Shown here in pieces: positions 32,820-41,544 of a stretch of DNA of 64,000 nucleotides; the stretch's first letter is position 1, and each line of letters opens with the position of its first letter. Source of the stretch: Alcanivorax borkumensis SK2 (GTDB lineage: Bacteria > Pseudomonadota > Gammaproteobacteria > Pseudomonadales > Alcanivoracaceae); NCBI RefSeq assembly GCF_000009365.1, contig NC_008260.1, positions 1,089,501 through 1,153,500 on the forward strand, written 5' to 3'. The translations under genes and the position numbers were made by a program. The notes below the pieces were generated by a model, which made no database searches, had not been told where the DNA came from, and saw nothing but the letters and a program-made list of their open reading frames with translations.

Positions 32820-33416
32820 ATGGCTGGTTTAATGGCAATTCATGGAATTGATGATTCTCCTCGTGGGCGGTTGCTCAGCGCGGCGGCGCATCTGTTTCGG
32901 GATAAGGGGTTCGACCGTACCACTGTCCGCGATATTGCGGCATCAGTTGGGATCCAGAGCGGCTCTATTTTTCATCACTTTAAAACCAAAGAGGATATCC
33001 TCTATGCCGTGATGGAAGAGGTAATCCACTTCAATACTGAGCGTTTGCGTCAGGCGGTGGTCGCCCACAGCACGGGGCAGGAGCAATTGCGAGCGCTGAT
33101 CCGAGCGGAGTTACAGTCCATTGTGGGCGATACTGCCGAGGCAATGACGGTGATGGTCACCGAGTGGCGCTGCCTGAGTGAGGATAAGCAAGCCAGGGCA
33201 CTAAAGTTGCGCGGTATCTACGAGCAACTGTGGCTGGATGTGCTAACACGCCTACATAAAGAGGGGGTTTTTACCACTGATCCCTTCATTATGCGGCGTT
33301 TGCTGACAGGGATGACCGGTTGGGCGCCAAATTGGTTTGACCGCGAGGGGCCGCTGAGTCTGGATGATTTGGCCGATATTATACTTGCCCGTGTGATTGG
33401 TGAGGCGGAGAGATGA
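32820..33416 (+). CDS. atuR: TetR-family repressor of the atu cluster
   Basis: A 198-aa TetR regulator. The helix-turn-helix lies at about residues 15-60 (RGRLLSAAAHLFRDKGFDRTTVRDIAASVGIQSGSIFHHFKTKEDIL). The C-terminal part (TVMVTEWRCLSEDKQARALKLRGIYEQLW) matches the ligand-binding domain common in fatty-acid and terpenoid regulators. It is transcribed away from atuA, as in P. aeruginosa, with the perfect inverted repeat at 32580-32597 in the shared control region. AGGGG precedes the ATG. It is expected to repress atuA onwards until a terpenoid CoA or acid is present. Its stop overlaps the start of a 62-codon frame. Confidence 0.88.
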   Translation: MAGLMAIHGIDDSPRGRLLSAAAHLFRDKGFDRTTVRDIAASVGIQSGSIFHHFKTKEDILYAVMEEVIHFNTERLRQAVVAHSTGQEQLRALIRAELQSIVGDTAEAMTVMVTEWRCLSEDKQARALKLRGIYEQLWLDVLTRLHKEGVFTTDPFIMRRLLTGMTGWAPNWFDREGPLSLDDLADIILARVIGEAER

Positions 33417-33601
33417 TTGGTAACGCGATAGCCTGGGGGAAAACAGGTTACTCCATTATTGAGGAGGGGGAGTTGAACCGACAGACTTGGGCGCTGGATG
33501 TGCATCACTACTTACTTGCCAAGCCCAATGGACAGTTACTGCCGGGTCAGTTCAGCCTGGCAGAGGCTAAAGCGAAGATTGAGGCACTAGAAGCTGGGTG
33601 A
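33413..33601 (+). CDS. Small protein coupled to atuR, unknown
   Basis: A 62-aa frame whose ATG overlaps the atuR stop (ATGA). The sequence is mostly polar with no membrane segment (WALDVHHYLLAKPNGQLLPG, then the short helix SLAEAKAKIEALEAG). No family is recognised. The coupled start and the protein-like composition make it plausible as a real gene in the atuR transcript, but there is no independent support. Confidence 0.45.
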   Translation: MIGNAIAWGKTGYSIIEEGELNRQTWALDVHHYLLAKPNGQLLPGQFSLAEAKAKIEALEAG

Positions 33602-33751
33602 CAGCGTCCAGCTCCAATCTTCAAGCTACTAAGCTGTGTTGTGGTTTGTGGCGCGAATTTTGATATTTGATGCTAATCCCTCTCATTTTGCCCAAGTTTT
33701 AGACATATCGACCATTTTCTAGGCAAACGATCAATTTTCTGAAAAAAGCCG

Positions 33752-33779
33752 TTGACACTCTCGGCCCAATCCATAGAAT
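33752..33779 (+). promoter_or_regulatory. Strong sigma70 promoter of the tRNA operon
   Basis: Perfect -35 TTGACA (33752-33757), 16-base spacer, -10 TAGAAT (33774-33779), followed by the GC-rich discriminator GGCGCCC typical of stringently controlled stable-RNA promoters. tRNA-Val begins about 25 bases downstream. Confidence 0.85.
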
Positions 33780-33804
33780 GGCGCCCACTTCGCAGCGCGA
33801 ACAA

Positions 33805-33880
33805 GGGTGATTAGCTCAGCTGGGAGAGCATCTGCCTTACAAGCAGAGGGTCGGCGGTTCGATCCCGTCATCACCCACCA
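33805..33880 (+). tRNA. tRNA-Val (anticodon TAC)
   Basis: A 76-base cloverleaf. Acceptor stem GGGTGAT/ATCACCC is perfect, the D-arm is TAGCTCAGCTGGGAGAGCA, the anticodon arm TCTGCCTTACAAGCAGA has anticodon TAC, the T-arm has GGTTCGATCCC, and CCA is encoded. The wobble base U34 of this tRNA is a target of the CmoA/CmoB pathway encoded in the same window. Confidence 0.97.
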
Positions 33881-33916
33881 TATTTTGTAAGTGAAAGAAT
33901 TCCGTAAGGGATAAGT

Positions 33917-33993
33917 GGAGCGGTAGTTCAGTTGGTTAGAATACCGGCCTGTCACGCCGGGGGTCGCGGGTTCGAGTCCCGTCCGCTCCGCCA
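33917..33993 (+). tRNA. tRNA-Asp (anticodon GTC)
   Basis: A 77-base cloverleaf. Acceptor stem GGAGCGG/CCGCTCC is perfect, the D-arm is TAGTTCAGTTGGTTAGAATA, the anticodon arm CCGGCCTGTCACGCCGG has anticodon GTC, the T-arm has GGTTCGAGTCCC, and CCA is encoded. It is co-transcribed with tRNA-Val, 36 bases apart. Confidence 0.97.
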
Positions 33994-34006
33994 CTATTCA
34001 GCAAGA

Positions 34007-34034
34007 AAGGCTCTCCTTATGGAGGGCCTTTTTT
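34007..34034 (+). terminator. Terminator of the tRNA operon
   Basis: Stem AAGGCTCTCC/GGAGGGCCTT (10 bp, one G-U) with loop TTAT followed by a T run, 13 bases after tRNA-Asp. Confidence 0.92.
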
Positions 34035-34229
34035 GTGTCTGCTAGTTTCGTGGCATCGGGTTCTGGGGCCTGATGTAATACTGTCGCTTTTACCTTTGAG
34101 TAAGCGTCCCTCCCTTCGTGATTCTTTACATCCAGATTTTTCCTGCCTGGCGTTTTCTTTCATGAACTTGTCACTTTTCTTCTGTCTAATCATTTGGACA
34201 ACAAATGAAATGGTAAGGAAGAAAAGGCA

Positions 34230-34334
34230 ATGGATGATTATTTGGAAGAACGCATAGAACAAAGGCTGTTAATGGAAAGCTTGGAAGAGTGCCTTGAAGA
34301 TGATGGCTGGGTGGACGACGGTGAGGAGCTGTAA
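34230..34334 (+). CDS. 34-aa acidic mini-protein
   Basis: A short frame ATG...TAA encoding a very acidic helix-like peptide (MDDYLEERIEQRLLMESLEE, ending DDGWVDDGEEL). A purine-rich AAGGAAGAAAAGG stretch immediately upstream can serve as ribosome site. Amphipathic pattern, biased composition and placement in an otherwise gene-free gap suggest a real small gene, but no family is recognised. Confidence 0.5.
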   Translation: MDDYLEERIEQRLLMESLEECLEDDGWVDDGEEL

Positions 34335-34744
34335 TCCTCGACCGTTTGTCTATGTATAATGCCGTTCGTGCTCTTTGATTCTTACTTGTTACTGCTTCGT
34401 ACTCACTTCCCCGCCGCTTATCCCTGTAATGCTTTGTTTTATCCTTTCAGCTTCTTGTGTCTGGAGGAGGTTCCTGCCTTTTCTGTCGCAAAGTTATCCT
34501 GATACGCTTCTGTTTGGGTTCGTTGCCGCAAGCTATTGTTGTGGCCGTAAAAGGTCTTCAGGCTTGATGGGGAAGCCTGGCGTTGACGCTTTTTTTTAAC
34601 TGCCATTCAGGTCACACTCTTTTGATAGTGCCTGACTATAATTGACTGCAGTGTGACGGCGGGTGTCAGATTGTGAATGACGCACCTTGGTCGGTGTGCT
34701 TGTGCCAACCAACAATAAATAACTTCATAAGAAGGACAGACAGC
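34335..34744. other. Gene-free stretch upstream of the coiled-coil gene
   Basis: About 410 bases. It holds a stem CAGGCTT/AAGCCTG at 34559-34579 with an eight-T run at 34590-34597, possibly the terminator of the mini-gene or of a small RNA, and a TATAAT at 34637-34642 that may be the -10 box of the next gene. No frame is supported. Confidence 0.4.
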
Positions 34745-36103
34745 ATGGCAGCATCCTCTGTTACCTCGGAAGCAATTCTGTTTTTTGACCACCGGGGTAT
34801 TTCCAAAAGCATGCTCTACGCCGATTTTGAAGCCATTCTCGATGGCATGGTGGGGATGCCGGAATTTGCAGATAAAGAGGTGCGATGCGCTTATTGTTTG
34901 GTCAACGGTCAGTTACGGGTTCGCTCTGTAGTGTTATTTACCATCGATTTTGATGAGGATGGCATGGCCGATACCACCTGGAATGTGCCGTTACGGCATT
35001 TGGCGGAGCATGCGGGTCAAGGGCCCGACATGGGGGCTGGACCGATTCGTCTTGCCTGCCGTAGCCAATGCCCGGTGGCCTGGCACCAGGATCAAATGTG
35101 GGACCCTGGCATGAAGCCCGGCGCCAACGATTTTATTGTTATCCGTGACTCCATCCGAGAGCGTGGCCCGAAAATGGGCCTGGTAATGGATGATGAAATG
35201 GAGGCTGTGCCTATTGTGATTGGGGCGTCTGCACCGACGGTCGGCCTGGAGAGAAAGGATGTCGAGAAGAAGGCGGATCAAGAACGGGTAAGGCTGGCTC
35301 GCATTATCAAGGAGCTGCGCCTGCGGGTGCAAACCCTGGAAAACACCCAGTCAGAAGACGCGGCTAAGGTGCGCTATGCGGCCCAGCAAAAAGAAGAAAT
35401 TCTTATTGCTCAGTTGGAAAAGGTAATGGGGCAGTTCAAGGCAATCAAATCGCAGAATGGAGCATTGCGAGAGCAGAATGATTCCTTGAAGGGGCAATTA
35501 TTATCCCTCAACCAAAGTTTGGAAGAGCAGAACCGGCGCAGTGAGCATCAGGGTAGTGAGATGGAGGTGCTGACTGAGCAGTACAAGCTGGCGTTGGAGC
35601 AGCGCCTGGAAGAGGAGCGGGCGAAGATGTCAGAGCAGCTACACTCGCTGGAAATGGATGTGCTGACCCGTGATGATCTTATCGGCCAGCTTCGCGAGGA
35701 AATTTCTGAGCAGAAACGCAACAAGCTGAAAGATGCCAACAGCGGAGCACAGAAGACGCTGGAGAAGCTTGAAGAGCTGGGGTTGAGTTTTATTGCGTTT
35801 CATCCTGGTGCCGGGCATATCTCCATTGCAGCCGATCAGGTGGCCGGTTACATGGAGAATCCCACTGCCTTTGCGGCGCGCAAATGCCTAGTCACCGAGG
35901 ATCATTATCGTGCTTGGCTATCCCATTATGAAAGCCCGACCTGCCAGGTGCCTATAGGCGCGGAGGGGGCTCCCTGTGGTAAGCGAGTGATTCGTGTGGA
36001 AGTTCCCAATCAGTTCAAGCCGGGGGTGTCTGATTGCAACGCTAACCGCTGCCAGAACTGCCGCAATGATTCCGCCATCGATAACGTACTGCGATTCCGC
36101 TAA
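34745..36103 (+). CDS. Long coiled-coil protein with a C-terminal Cys cluster, unknown
   Basis: A 452-aa cytoplasmic protein. Residues 1-165 form a globular domain (AILFFDHRGISKSMLYADFEAILDGMVGMPE, VRSVVLFTIDFDEDGMADTTWNVPLRHLAEHAG). Residues about 175-345 are a long coiled coil rich in Glu/Gln/Leu/Lys. The C-terminal ~100 residues contain a Cys-rich patch (TCQVPIGAEGAPCGKRV, then CNANRCQNCR) that could bind zinc. I start at the ATG at 34745 (AAGGA upstream). Similar proteins are sometimes labelled chromosome-partitioning-like in pseudomonads near nadK; I see no ATPase motif and assign no function. Confidence 0.72.
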   Translation: MAASSVTSEAILFFDHRGISKSMLYADFEAILDGMVGMPEFADKEVRCAYCLVNGQLRVRSVVLFTIDFDEDGMADTTWNVPLRHLAEHAGQGPDMGAGPIRLACRSQCPVAWHQDQMWDPGMKPGANDFIVIRDSIRERGPKMGLVMDDEMEAVPIVIGASAPTVGLERKDVEKKADQERVRLARIIKELRLRVQTLENTQSEDAAKVRYAAQQKEEILIAQLEKVMGQFKAIKSQNGALREQNDSLKGQLLSLNQSLEEQNRRSEHQGSEMEVLTEQYKLALEQRLEEERAKMSEQLHSLEMDVLTRDDLIGQLREEISEQKRNKLKDANSGAQKTLEKLEELGLSFIAFHPGAGHISIAADQVAGYMENPTAFAARKCLVTEDHYRAWLSHYESPTCQVPIGAEGAPCGKRVIRVEVPNQFKPGVSDCNANRCQNCRNDSAIDNVLRFR

Positions 36104-36238
36104 GTCGGCAATTGTGAACTGGTTCCGCCAGGTGCTTGATTGGTAAGCTTTTTGCAGCGTATTTCTCCGATGAGGGTTTCGGCCCGCGCCACGCTTGTAT
36201 TCACCATAGCAACAACAAGAACATCGGGAGCCACTGTT

Positions 36239-37312
36239 ATGACACGGCAATCCATCGATAAAAGCCTGTTACAGACGTTTGTGCCAGTTAATGCTCTGTC
36301 TGGAGATCAGCTTGACTGGCTGCTTGACCAGCAGGAAGTGTGTCGCTATGTGTCAGGTGATGTCCTTTTTTCGCTGGGAGACCAAGACAACACCACCATC
36401 TATCTGCTTAGTGGCAAGGTTGAGCTGAGCGATGAAACCGGTGATCGGCGGACAGTAAGCGCTGGGGATACGGCCTCTTGGCACCCACTGGAGCATGTCC
36501 AGCCTCGCCGCAGCACCGCCAGAGCGGTAGGCGATGTGAGTGTGGTGCGATTCGACAGTTTCCGACTCGATACCATCCTCTCTTGGGATCAATCTGCGGG
36601 CTACGTAATTCTAGACATTAATGCTAACTCTGCGTATCAGAACGACAGGGAATGGATGATACGCCTGCTCAAGTCCAAGCTTTTTCATCGAGTGCCGCCC
36701 AGTAACATCTTGGGGATTTTCAGCCGACTTAAAGCGAATCGTCACAAAGAAGGTGAGCGGATTATTCGACAGGGAGAGGCTGCTGATTGCTGCTATATCC
36801 TCAAAGAAGGCGTGTGTGAGGTGTCTATTAACATAGGGGAGGGCGAGCCGACTTCGGTGGCCATGCTGGAAGAGGGTGAGTGGTTTGGTGAAGAAGCATT
36901 GCTATCTGGCAAGCCCCGTAATGCCACGGTATCTATGGCAACGGATGGTGTCTTGATGAGGTTGGACCGACAAGATTTTGATGCCCTGCTCCGCGAGCCG
37001 ATCATCAAGACCATGCCGGGTGATCAGGTGCTGTCTTCGGCAGAAAAGGGCGCTTGGTGGCTGGATGTGCGTACTAGCGACGAATTCGATCAGGAGCATT
37101 TGGTAGGAGCGACCAATATGCCGCTTAACGTATTGCGTCTCAAGTCTCGCCTACTGGACCCAGGCAAGACCTATATCGCTTACTGTGATACAGGTCGACG
37201 TAGCGCCACCGCCGCTTTTCTGTTAAAAAACGCCGGCCTGGATGTGATCGTGTTGGATGGCGGTCTGAATGCCAATGCTGTTACCCTGAACGAGTACCTG
37301 ACTCAGGGGTAG
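36239..37312 (+). CDS. Fusion of two cyclic-nucleotide-binding-like domains and a rhodanese
   Basis: A 357-aa protein. The first cNMP-binding-like domain (about residues 8-115: YVSGDVLFSLGDQDNTTIYLLSGKVEL) is degenerate. A second (about 140-260: KEGERIIRQGEAADCCYILKEGVCEV, then EEGEWFGEEALLSGKPRNATVSM) keeps the phosphate-binding-cassette pattern. A rhodanese domain (about 275-355) follows, with WWLDVRTSDEFDQEHLVGATNMPL and the active-site Cys316 in YCDTGRRSATAAFLL. No helix-turn-helix is seen, so it is not a transcription factor of the Crp type. A nucleotide-controlled sulfurtransferase or sensor is a reasonable guess. I start at the ATG at 36239 with GGGAG upstream. nadK follows. Confidence 0.87.
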   Translation: MTRQSIDKSLLQTFVPVNALSGDQLDWLLDQQEVCRYVSGDVLFSLGDQDNTTIYLLSGKVELSDETGDRRTVSAGDTASWHPLEHVQPRRSTARAVGDVSVVRFDSFRLDTILSWDQSAGYVILDINANSAYQNDREWMIRLLKSKLFHRVPPSNILGIFSRLKANRHKEGERIIRQGEAADCCYILKEGVCEVSINIGEGEPTSVAMLEEGEWFGEEALLSGKPRNATVSMATDGVLMRLDRQDFDALLREPIIKTMPGDQVLSSAEKGAWWLDVRTSDEFDQEHLVGATNMPLNVLRLKSRLLDPGKTYIAYCDTGRRSATAAFLLKNAGLDVIVLDGGLNANAVTLNEYLTQG

Positions 37313-37375
37313 TGCTTGCCGGTTGGTGAGGCTGCCCAGTCCGGCTTCCGCAACAACCTAAGCAGCACTACCTGA

Positions 37376-38278
37376 ATGAGATCCCTTGTGGCGCAAGAGA
37401 AATTTCGCAACATCGGTTTGATCGCACGGTCTGAAAGTGAGCAGGCGCTCTACTCATTACGCCAGCTCATTCATTTTCTGCATGGCCGTGATTGCACCGT
37501 TATCCTCGATAAACACATTATTGGTCATCTTCCGGAAATGGGATTGCAGGCTGCTAGTGCCTCACAAATGGGGGAAGCCTGCGATCTGGTGATTGTGGTG
37601 GGAGGGGACGGTAGTCTGCTAGGTGCTGCGCGTACCCTGGCTCGCTATAAAGTGCCGGTATTGGGCGTGAATCGGGGCCATCTGGGCTTTCTCACCGATA
37701 TCCTTCCTTCTGAAATTGAATCCCGGGTCGGCCAGGTGCTGGATGGTGAATACAGTACCGAAAAACGGTTCTTGTTGGATCTGGAAGTGCGCCGGGGTAG
37801 GACCGTGGTCGGCGAGGGGAGCGCTCTCAACGATATCGTGCTGCTATCCGGTGACAGTGTACACATGATCGATTTTGAGTTGATGATCGACGGACACTTT
37901 GTCTACGGGCAGCGCTCCGACGGGCTGATTGTTTCTACGCCCACCGGTTCCACCGCCTATGCGTTGTCCGGTGGTGGGCCAATCATGCACCCTAAGCTGG
38001 ATGCCATGGTCTTGGTTCCCCTAAACCCCCACACCCTGACCAGTCGCCCCTTGGTGGTAGCTGGGGATAGTGAAATCAAAATTCACATCACCACAGAAAA
38101 AGTGCGGCCGTTGGTCAGTTGCGATGGCACAGAGGGGATTCGCTTGCAGGTTGACGATGTCATTGCGATTCGCAAAAAACCTCACCGCTTACATTTGATT
38201 CATCCCCCGGGGCACGATTTCTATCAGGCTTGTCGGTCTAAATTGGGCTGGAGTTCCCGGCCCGGTGACAACAATTAG
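37376..38278 (+). CDS. nadK: NAD kinase
   Basis: A 300-aa ATP-NAD kinase making NADP. It opens KFRNIGLIARSESEQALYSLRQLI. The catalytic GGDGSLLGAARTLA has Asp78, then PVLGVNRGHLGFLTDI, LNDIVLLSGDSVHMIDFELMIDG, QRSDGLIVSTPTGSTAYALSGGGPI and a C-terminal HPPGHDFYQACRSKLGW, all strongly conserved in proteobacterial NadK. I keep the ATG at 37376; a GTG 12 bases later is a possible alternative. It lies between the cNMP/rhodanese gene and a DUF1315 gene on the same strand. Confidence 0.97.
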   Translation: MRSLVAQEKFRNIGLIARSESEQALYSLRQLIHFLHGRDCTVILDKHIIGHLPEMGLQAASASQMGEACDLVIVVGGDGSLLGAARTLARYKVPVLGVNRGHLGFLTDILPSEIESRVGQVLDGEYSTEKRFLLDLEVRRGRTVVGEGSALNDIVLLSGDSVHMIDFELMIDGHFVYGQRSDGLIVSTPTGSTAYALSGGGPIMHPKLDAMVLVPLNPHTLTSRPLVVAGDSEIKIHITTEKVRPLVSCDGTEGIRLQVDDVIAIRKKPHRLHLIHPPGHDFYQACRSKLGWSSRPGDNN

Positions 38279-38359
38279 GCCGAGTAATACTGTATAGGCC
38301 GTGGGCCGCCCAAATCTATGTAGCGTGTCGCGTACCGTGACCTTTTGAAGAGTTAAACC

Positions 38360-38632
38360 ATGAGTTACCAGAGTTTTGACGACCTGATTGCGAGTATGGA
38401 TCAGAACATTTGCGATAACATGCGTCGCGCTATTGAAACGGGTAAGTGGGCCGATGGTCGCGTTTTATCCCGCGAGCAAAAAGAGCTTTGTCTTCAGGCT
38501 GTTATTGCTTGGGAAACCCAGAATTTACCTGAAGAGCAACGTAGCGGTTATATGGAGCAGGCCTGTAAAAGCGGGGAGGAAAAAACCGAGGATCAGCCGG
38601 TAACTCTGCGTGGCCCGGATACTCTGCAGTAA
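38360..38632 (+). CDS. DUF1315 (YeaC-like) family protein
   Basis: A 90-aa small soluble protein. The core DDLIASMDQNICDNMRRAIETGKWADGRVLSREQKELCLQAVIAWE matches the DUF1315 pattern (GKWPDG...T.EQKE.CLQ...W) seen in E. coli YeaC. The last ~30 residues are polar and variable. The function is unknown. It lies 80 bases after nadK, a linkage also found in pseudomonads. Confidence 0.82.
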   Translation: MSYQSFDDLIASMDQNICDNMRRAIETGKWADGRVLSREQKELCLQAVIAWETQNLPEEQRSGYMEQACKSGEEKTEDQPVTLRGPDTLQ

Positions 38633-38911
38633 ACATATTATAATGAGATAAATCGTTTTGACCGGCGAGTCGTCCCTGAAAAAATGCCTGCGGGCGTTTC
38701 CCGCCGTTATTCTCCTCAATATCGCATTGGTGGAGAAATAGAATTGATGTAATGTTCCTATGCACCCTCTTTTCACTGGGGGTAGCGTAGGCAGAAATAA
38801 TGCATCTAATTATGTGCCTTCTGTTATTTGTAGTAAGCACCACCGCCGCCCTCCATTGTTGATGTGAGCAACGGCAGGAATTAAATAATAAAAAGAGGTT
38901 TGGGAGAGAAG

Positions 38912-41401
38912 ATGCATACTTACAAGAAGGTACTGCCGGTGGCTATGGTTATGGCGCTGGCCGCCTGCGGCGGCGGGAGTGAAACCGTACCGGATCAGAG
39001 TCAAGGCGCCAGTTTTGACACTCATGCTCGTTTTAATCCTGTCACATTTGATTTGCCGCTGAATACCGATCTGGTTTTTGCAGCAGCAGCAATGTCGGAT
39101 GGTACGTCGGATATCGGTGCTCCTACGAACCCTGTGGAAGTGGGGATCAATGCACTGGATGGATTCTCGACGAATGCACCGTTTGATATCTATTTCGCTG
39201 GTGGTGAGCTAGATGAAGCTTCCATCAAGGTGTGTCAGCAATCTATGTTGGCTACTGGTGAATGTGCACAATCCAACGTATTCGTGTTGGCACTGAACAC
39301 GGAGGAAGGCGGGGACCCACTTGATCCAGATGATGTGAATCAAGATGCGCCTTTCCTGTTCCCTCTGGCTGAAGTGTCGGCCTCAGTGATATCCCTCGAT
39401 GGTGAACAGAATAATGTATTGAGAATTACGCCGTACAAACCGCTCCTTGCCGCTACCAAGTATCTGGTTTTTGTTACCACCGGCTTGCAAGACACGGATG
39501 GCAATTCTGTTAGTGCATCACAAGCTTACAATGTGTTGGGTGAGTCTGAGCCGCCGGTTACGGGAACTTTGTTGTCTGTGCGTAACGCTATTCAGGGCTG
39601 GGAAGCGTTGGCTGCGGGCTTTATCGGTGTGGCGTCCGGGGGGGGGATTCCCGCGGAAGGGGCGAAAGCGTCGGTGGTGGTTTCTTATACGTTTACTACT
39701 ACCGATCCGATTACCCCTTTGCTGGCGAATGCAGCTCCAAAGGCGGCGATTGTGCAGGCTCAACAGAAAAGCTTTGGCGTGGATCCCAATTTAGCCGTGC
39801 AGAATCTTGGCGCCATTCTTATGGAGGGCGTGGATTTGAATTCGCCTGAGCCCCGTGCTGTTTCTGTGTCAGCATCGGGTATTGATGTAAGTGATCTGAC
39901 AAATGGGGCTCTGGAGGCCGGTGTGGTGTCGTTGTACACCGGGTTAATGGATATTCCCTATTATTTGCGCACCCCCGAGACAACGATTTCCGGCAATTAT
40001 AAGCTGGATAGCTGGCAACCAGATCAGGCGCTTGGCGCCGTATTGTTGGCAAAAATAAAAGCAAGCCTTCCTGTAGAAGCAGCATCGCAGCTACCAGCTC
40101 AACTGCCTCTGCCTGATGCGGATGGCTCTACTTTCAACGTAACTTATCGGTACCCCTTTGTTGAGCAGGTTAGCCTTGAATCTGTTCCTTTACAGCTAAC
40201 ACTCCCTAATGGGGCTTATGAAGTTCAGCCTGGTGTTACCTGCGGCATGGCTAAACCAGATGGTTTGCCTGTGGTTATGTATGTGCATGGGATTGGCAGC
40301 GACCGCACTTCTGTTGTTTCGCTCGCACATAGCCTTGCTAAAGCCTGTGTGGCAACAGTGGCGATTGATTTACCTTTGCATGGGGCTCGCGCTTTTGAAG
40401 AAGGCAATGCCGCATTCAATTTCATTAACTTAGGTGTATTGACCAATACTCGTGACAACCTGCGCCAAAGTGTCATGGACCTGCTGAACCTCAACGCCAG
40501 TCTTTCTAATATCAGCGTAGCGCTTGAAGATGAAGGGATGGTTGGGCTTGATACCCGTGATGTGAAGGTGGTGGGCGTTTCTTTGGGTGGTATTGTGGGA
40601 GCGACTTACGCAACTGTTAACCAGCTGGCAGTGGCTGTGGATGGCCAGTTGGCCGCACAGGCCGCTACCCCGTCATTTGCGAGCAAGCTCAATCCATTGA
40701 GCGGCTTGGTGATATCTGCTGCTGGAGGGCAAGTGACTCAGTTGTTGATCAATTCGGAAAGTTTGGGGCCGTCTATTGAGAATGGTTTGGCAGCAGAAGG
40801 CGTTGAGTCGGGCAGCTCTGATTTCGAGAATTTTTTGTATGTAACGCAAAGCATAGTTGATTCCGGTGACCCGGTGAATTTTGCTGAAATTCTAGCTGGT
40901 GCAGCATCATGTGATCCTGTAAAGGCTCAGGCGGGTGATTACGCAAGTATCCTAACCTGTGGCAGCTTGACCATTCCTGTTTTGGTTCAGCAAATTGTCG
41001 GTGGCGGTGATGTCTCCGCTTACGGAGACAACGCTGAATACTTGGCCGATCAAGTGGTGCCGAACAGCGCTGACGGAGCCCCCTTGGCAGGGACTACGCC
41101 TTTGGCTCGTTTGTTAAACGCTCAGCCAGTAGCTGCTGGAAGCGGGCCTGCTGATGTTACGGATGTGAGTGCCGCTAATGCGTTGGTTAATCTGACCGTG
41201 GGTGAGCATGCTTCTTTGTTGACGCCAGGGGACCCAGCGACGGCTGGAGGTGTCATTGCGTTGACCGAGTTACAGACCGAAACAGTGAGCTTTGTTGTGG
41301 CTCCGAACCAGACCGCAGTGGGTATCACTGAAGTTGATTTGCTTGGCAATGGTTTGGTTTTGGCGCCGACTGCGCCTTATGTGCAGATGCCGACGCGATA
41401 G
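38912..41401 (+). CDS. VolA/Pla-1-type surface lipase (lipoprotein)
   Basis: An 829-aa predicted lipoprotein. A short signal ends in lipobox LAAC (Cys19) followed by GGGSE. The N-terminal ~380 residues match the pattern of the bacterial virulence-factor lipase N-terminal domain (ARFNPVTFDLPLNTDLVF, AFLF-type repeats, RITPYKPLLAATKYLVFVTTGL). An alpha/beta-hydrolase domain follows, with VVMYVHGIGSDRTS (oxyanion region), LPLHGAR and the nucleophile elbow GVSLGG (Ser557). The family includes Vibrio VolA, a surface lysophospholipase that feeds fatty acids to the cell. The ATG at 38912 follows GGGAGAG. It has its own terminator at 41435. A fitting tool for a lipid-scavenging bacterium. Confidence 0.85.
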   Translation: MHTYKKVLPVAMVMALAACGGGSETVPDQSQGASFDTHARFNPVTFDLPLNTDLVFAAAAMSDGTSDIGAPTNPVEVGINALDGFSTNAPFDIYFAGGELDEASIKVCQQSMLATGECAQSNVFVLALNTEEGGDPLDPDDVNQDAPFLFPLAEVSASVISLDGEQNNVLRITPYKPLLAATKYLVFVTTGLQDTDGNSVSASQAYNVLGESEPPVTGTLLSVRNAIQGWEALAAGFIGVASGGGIPAEGAKASVVVSYTFTTTDPITPLLANAAPKAAIVQAQQKSFGVDPNLAVQNLGAILMEGVDLNSPEPRAVSVSASGIDVSDLTNGALEAGVVSLYTGLMDIPYYLRTPETTISGNYKLDSWQPDQALGAVLLAKIKASLPVEAASQLPAQLPLPDADGSTFNVTYRYPFVEQVSLESVPLQLTLPNGAYEVQPGVTCGMAKPDGLPVVMYVHGIGSDRTSVVSLAHSLAKACVATVAIDLPLHGARAFEEGNAAFNFINLGVLTNTRDNLRQSVMDLLNLNASLSNISVALEDEGMVGLDTRDVKVVGVSLGGIVGATYATVNQLAVAVDGQLAAQAATPSFASKLNPLSGLVISAAGGQVTQLLINSESLGPSIENGLAAEGVESGSSDFENFLYVTQSIVDSGDPVNFAEILAGAASCDPVKAQAGDYASILTCGSLTIPVLVQQIVGGGDVSAYGDNAEYLADQVVPNSADGAPLAGTTPLARLLNAQPVAAGSGPADVTDVSAANALVNLTVGEHASLLTPGDPATAGGVIALTELQTETVSFVVAPNQTAVGITEVDLLGNGLVLAPTAPYVQMPTR

Positions 41402-41434
41402 TGAGCTGATCTACAGCACAACAAATGGCATCAT

Positions 41435-41469
41435 CAACAACACCCCGCAAGCCGGGGTGTTGTTGTTTT
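41435..41469 (+). terminator. Strong terminator after the lipase gene
   Basis: Perfect 13-bp stem CAACAACACCCCG/CGGGGTGTTGTTG with a 5-base loop and a TTTT tail. Confidence 0.92.
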
Positions 41470-41544
41470 CGTGGATATGATGTTTGAGCGGTGCTAGGCC
41501 GGATTGGCATGGCCGCCAGACTAACCTTTTTGAGGAGTAGGGTT

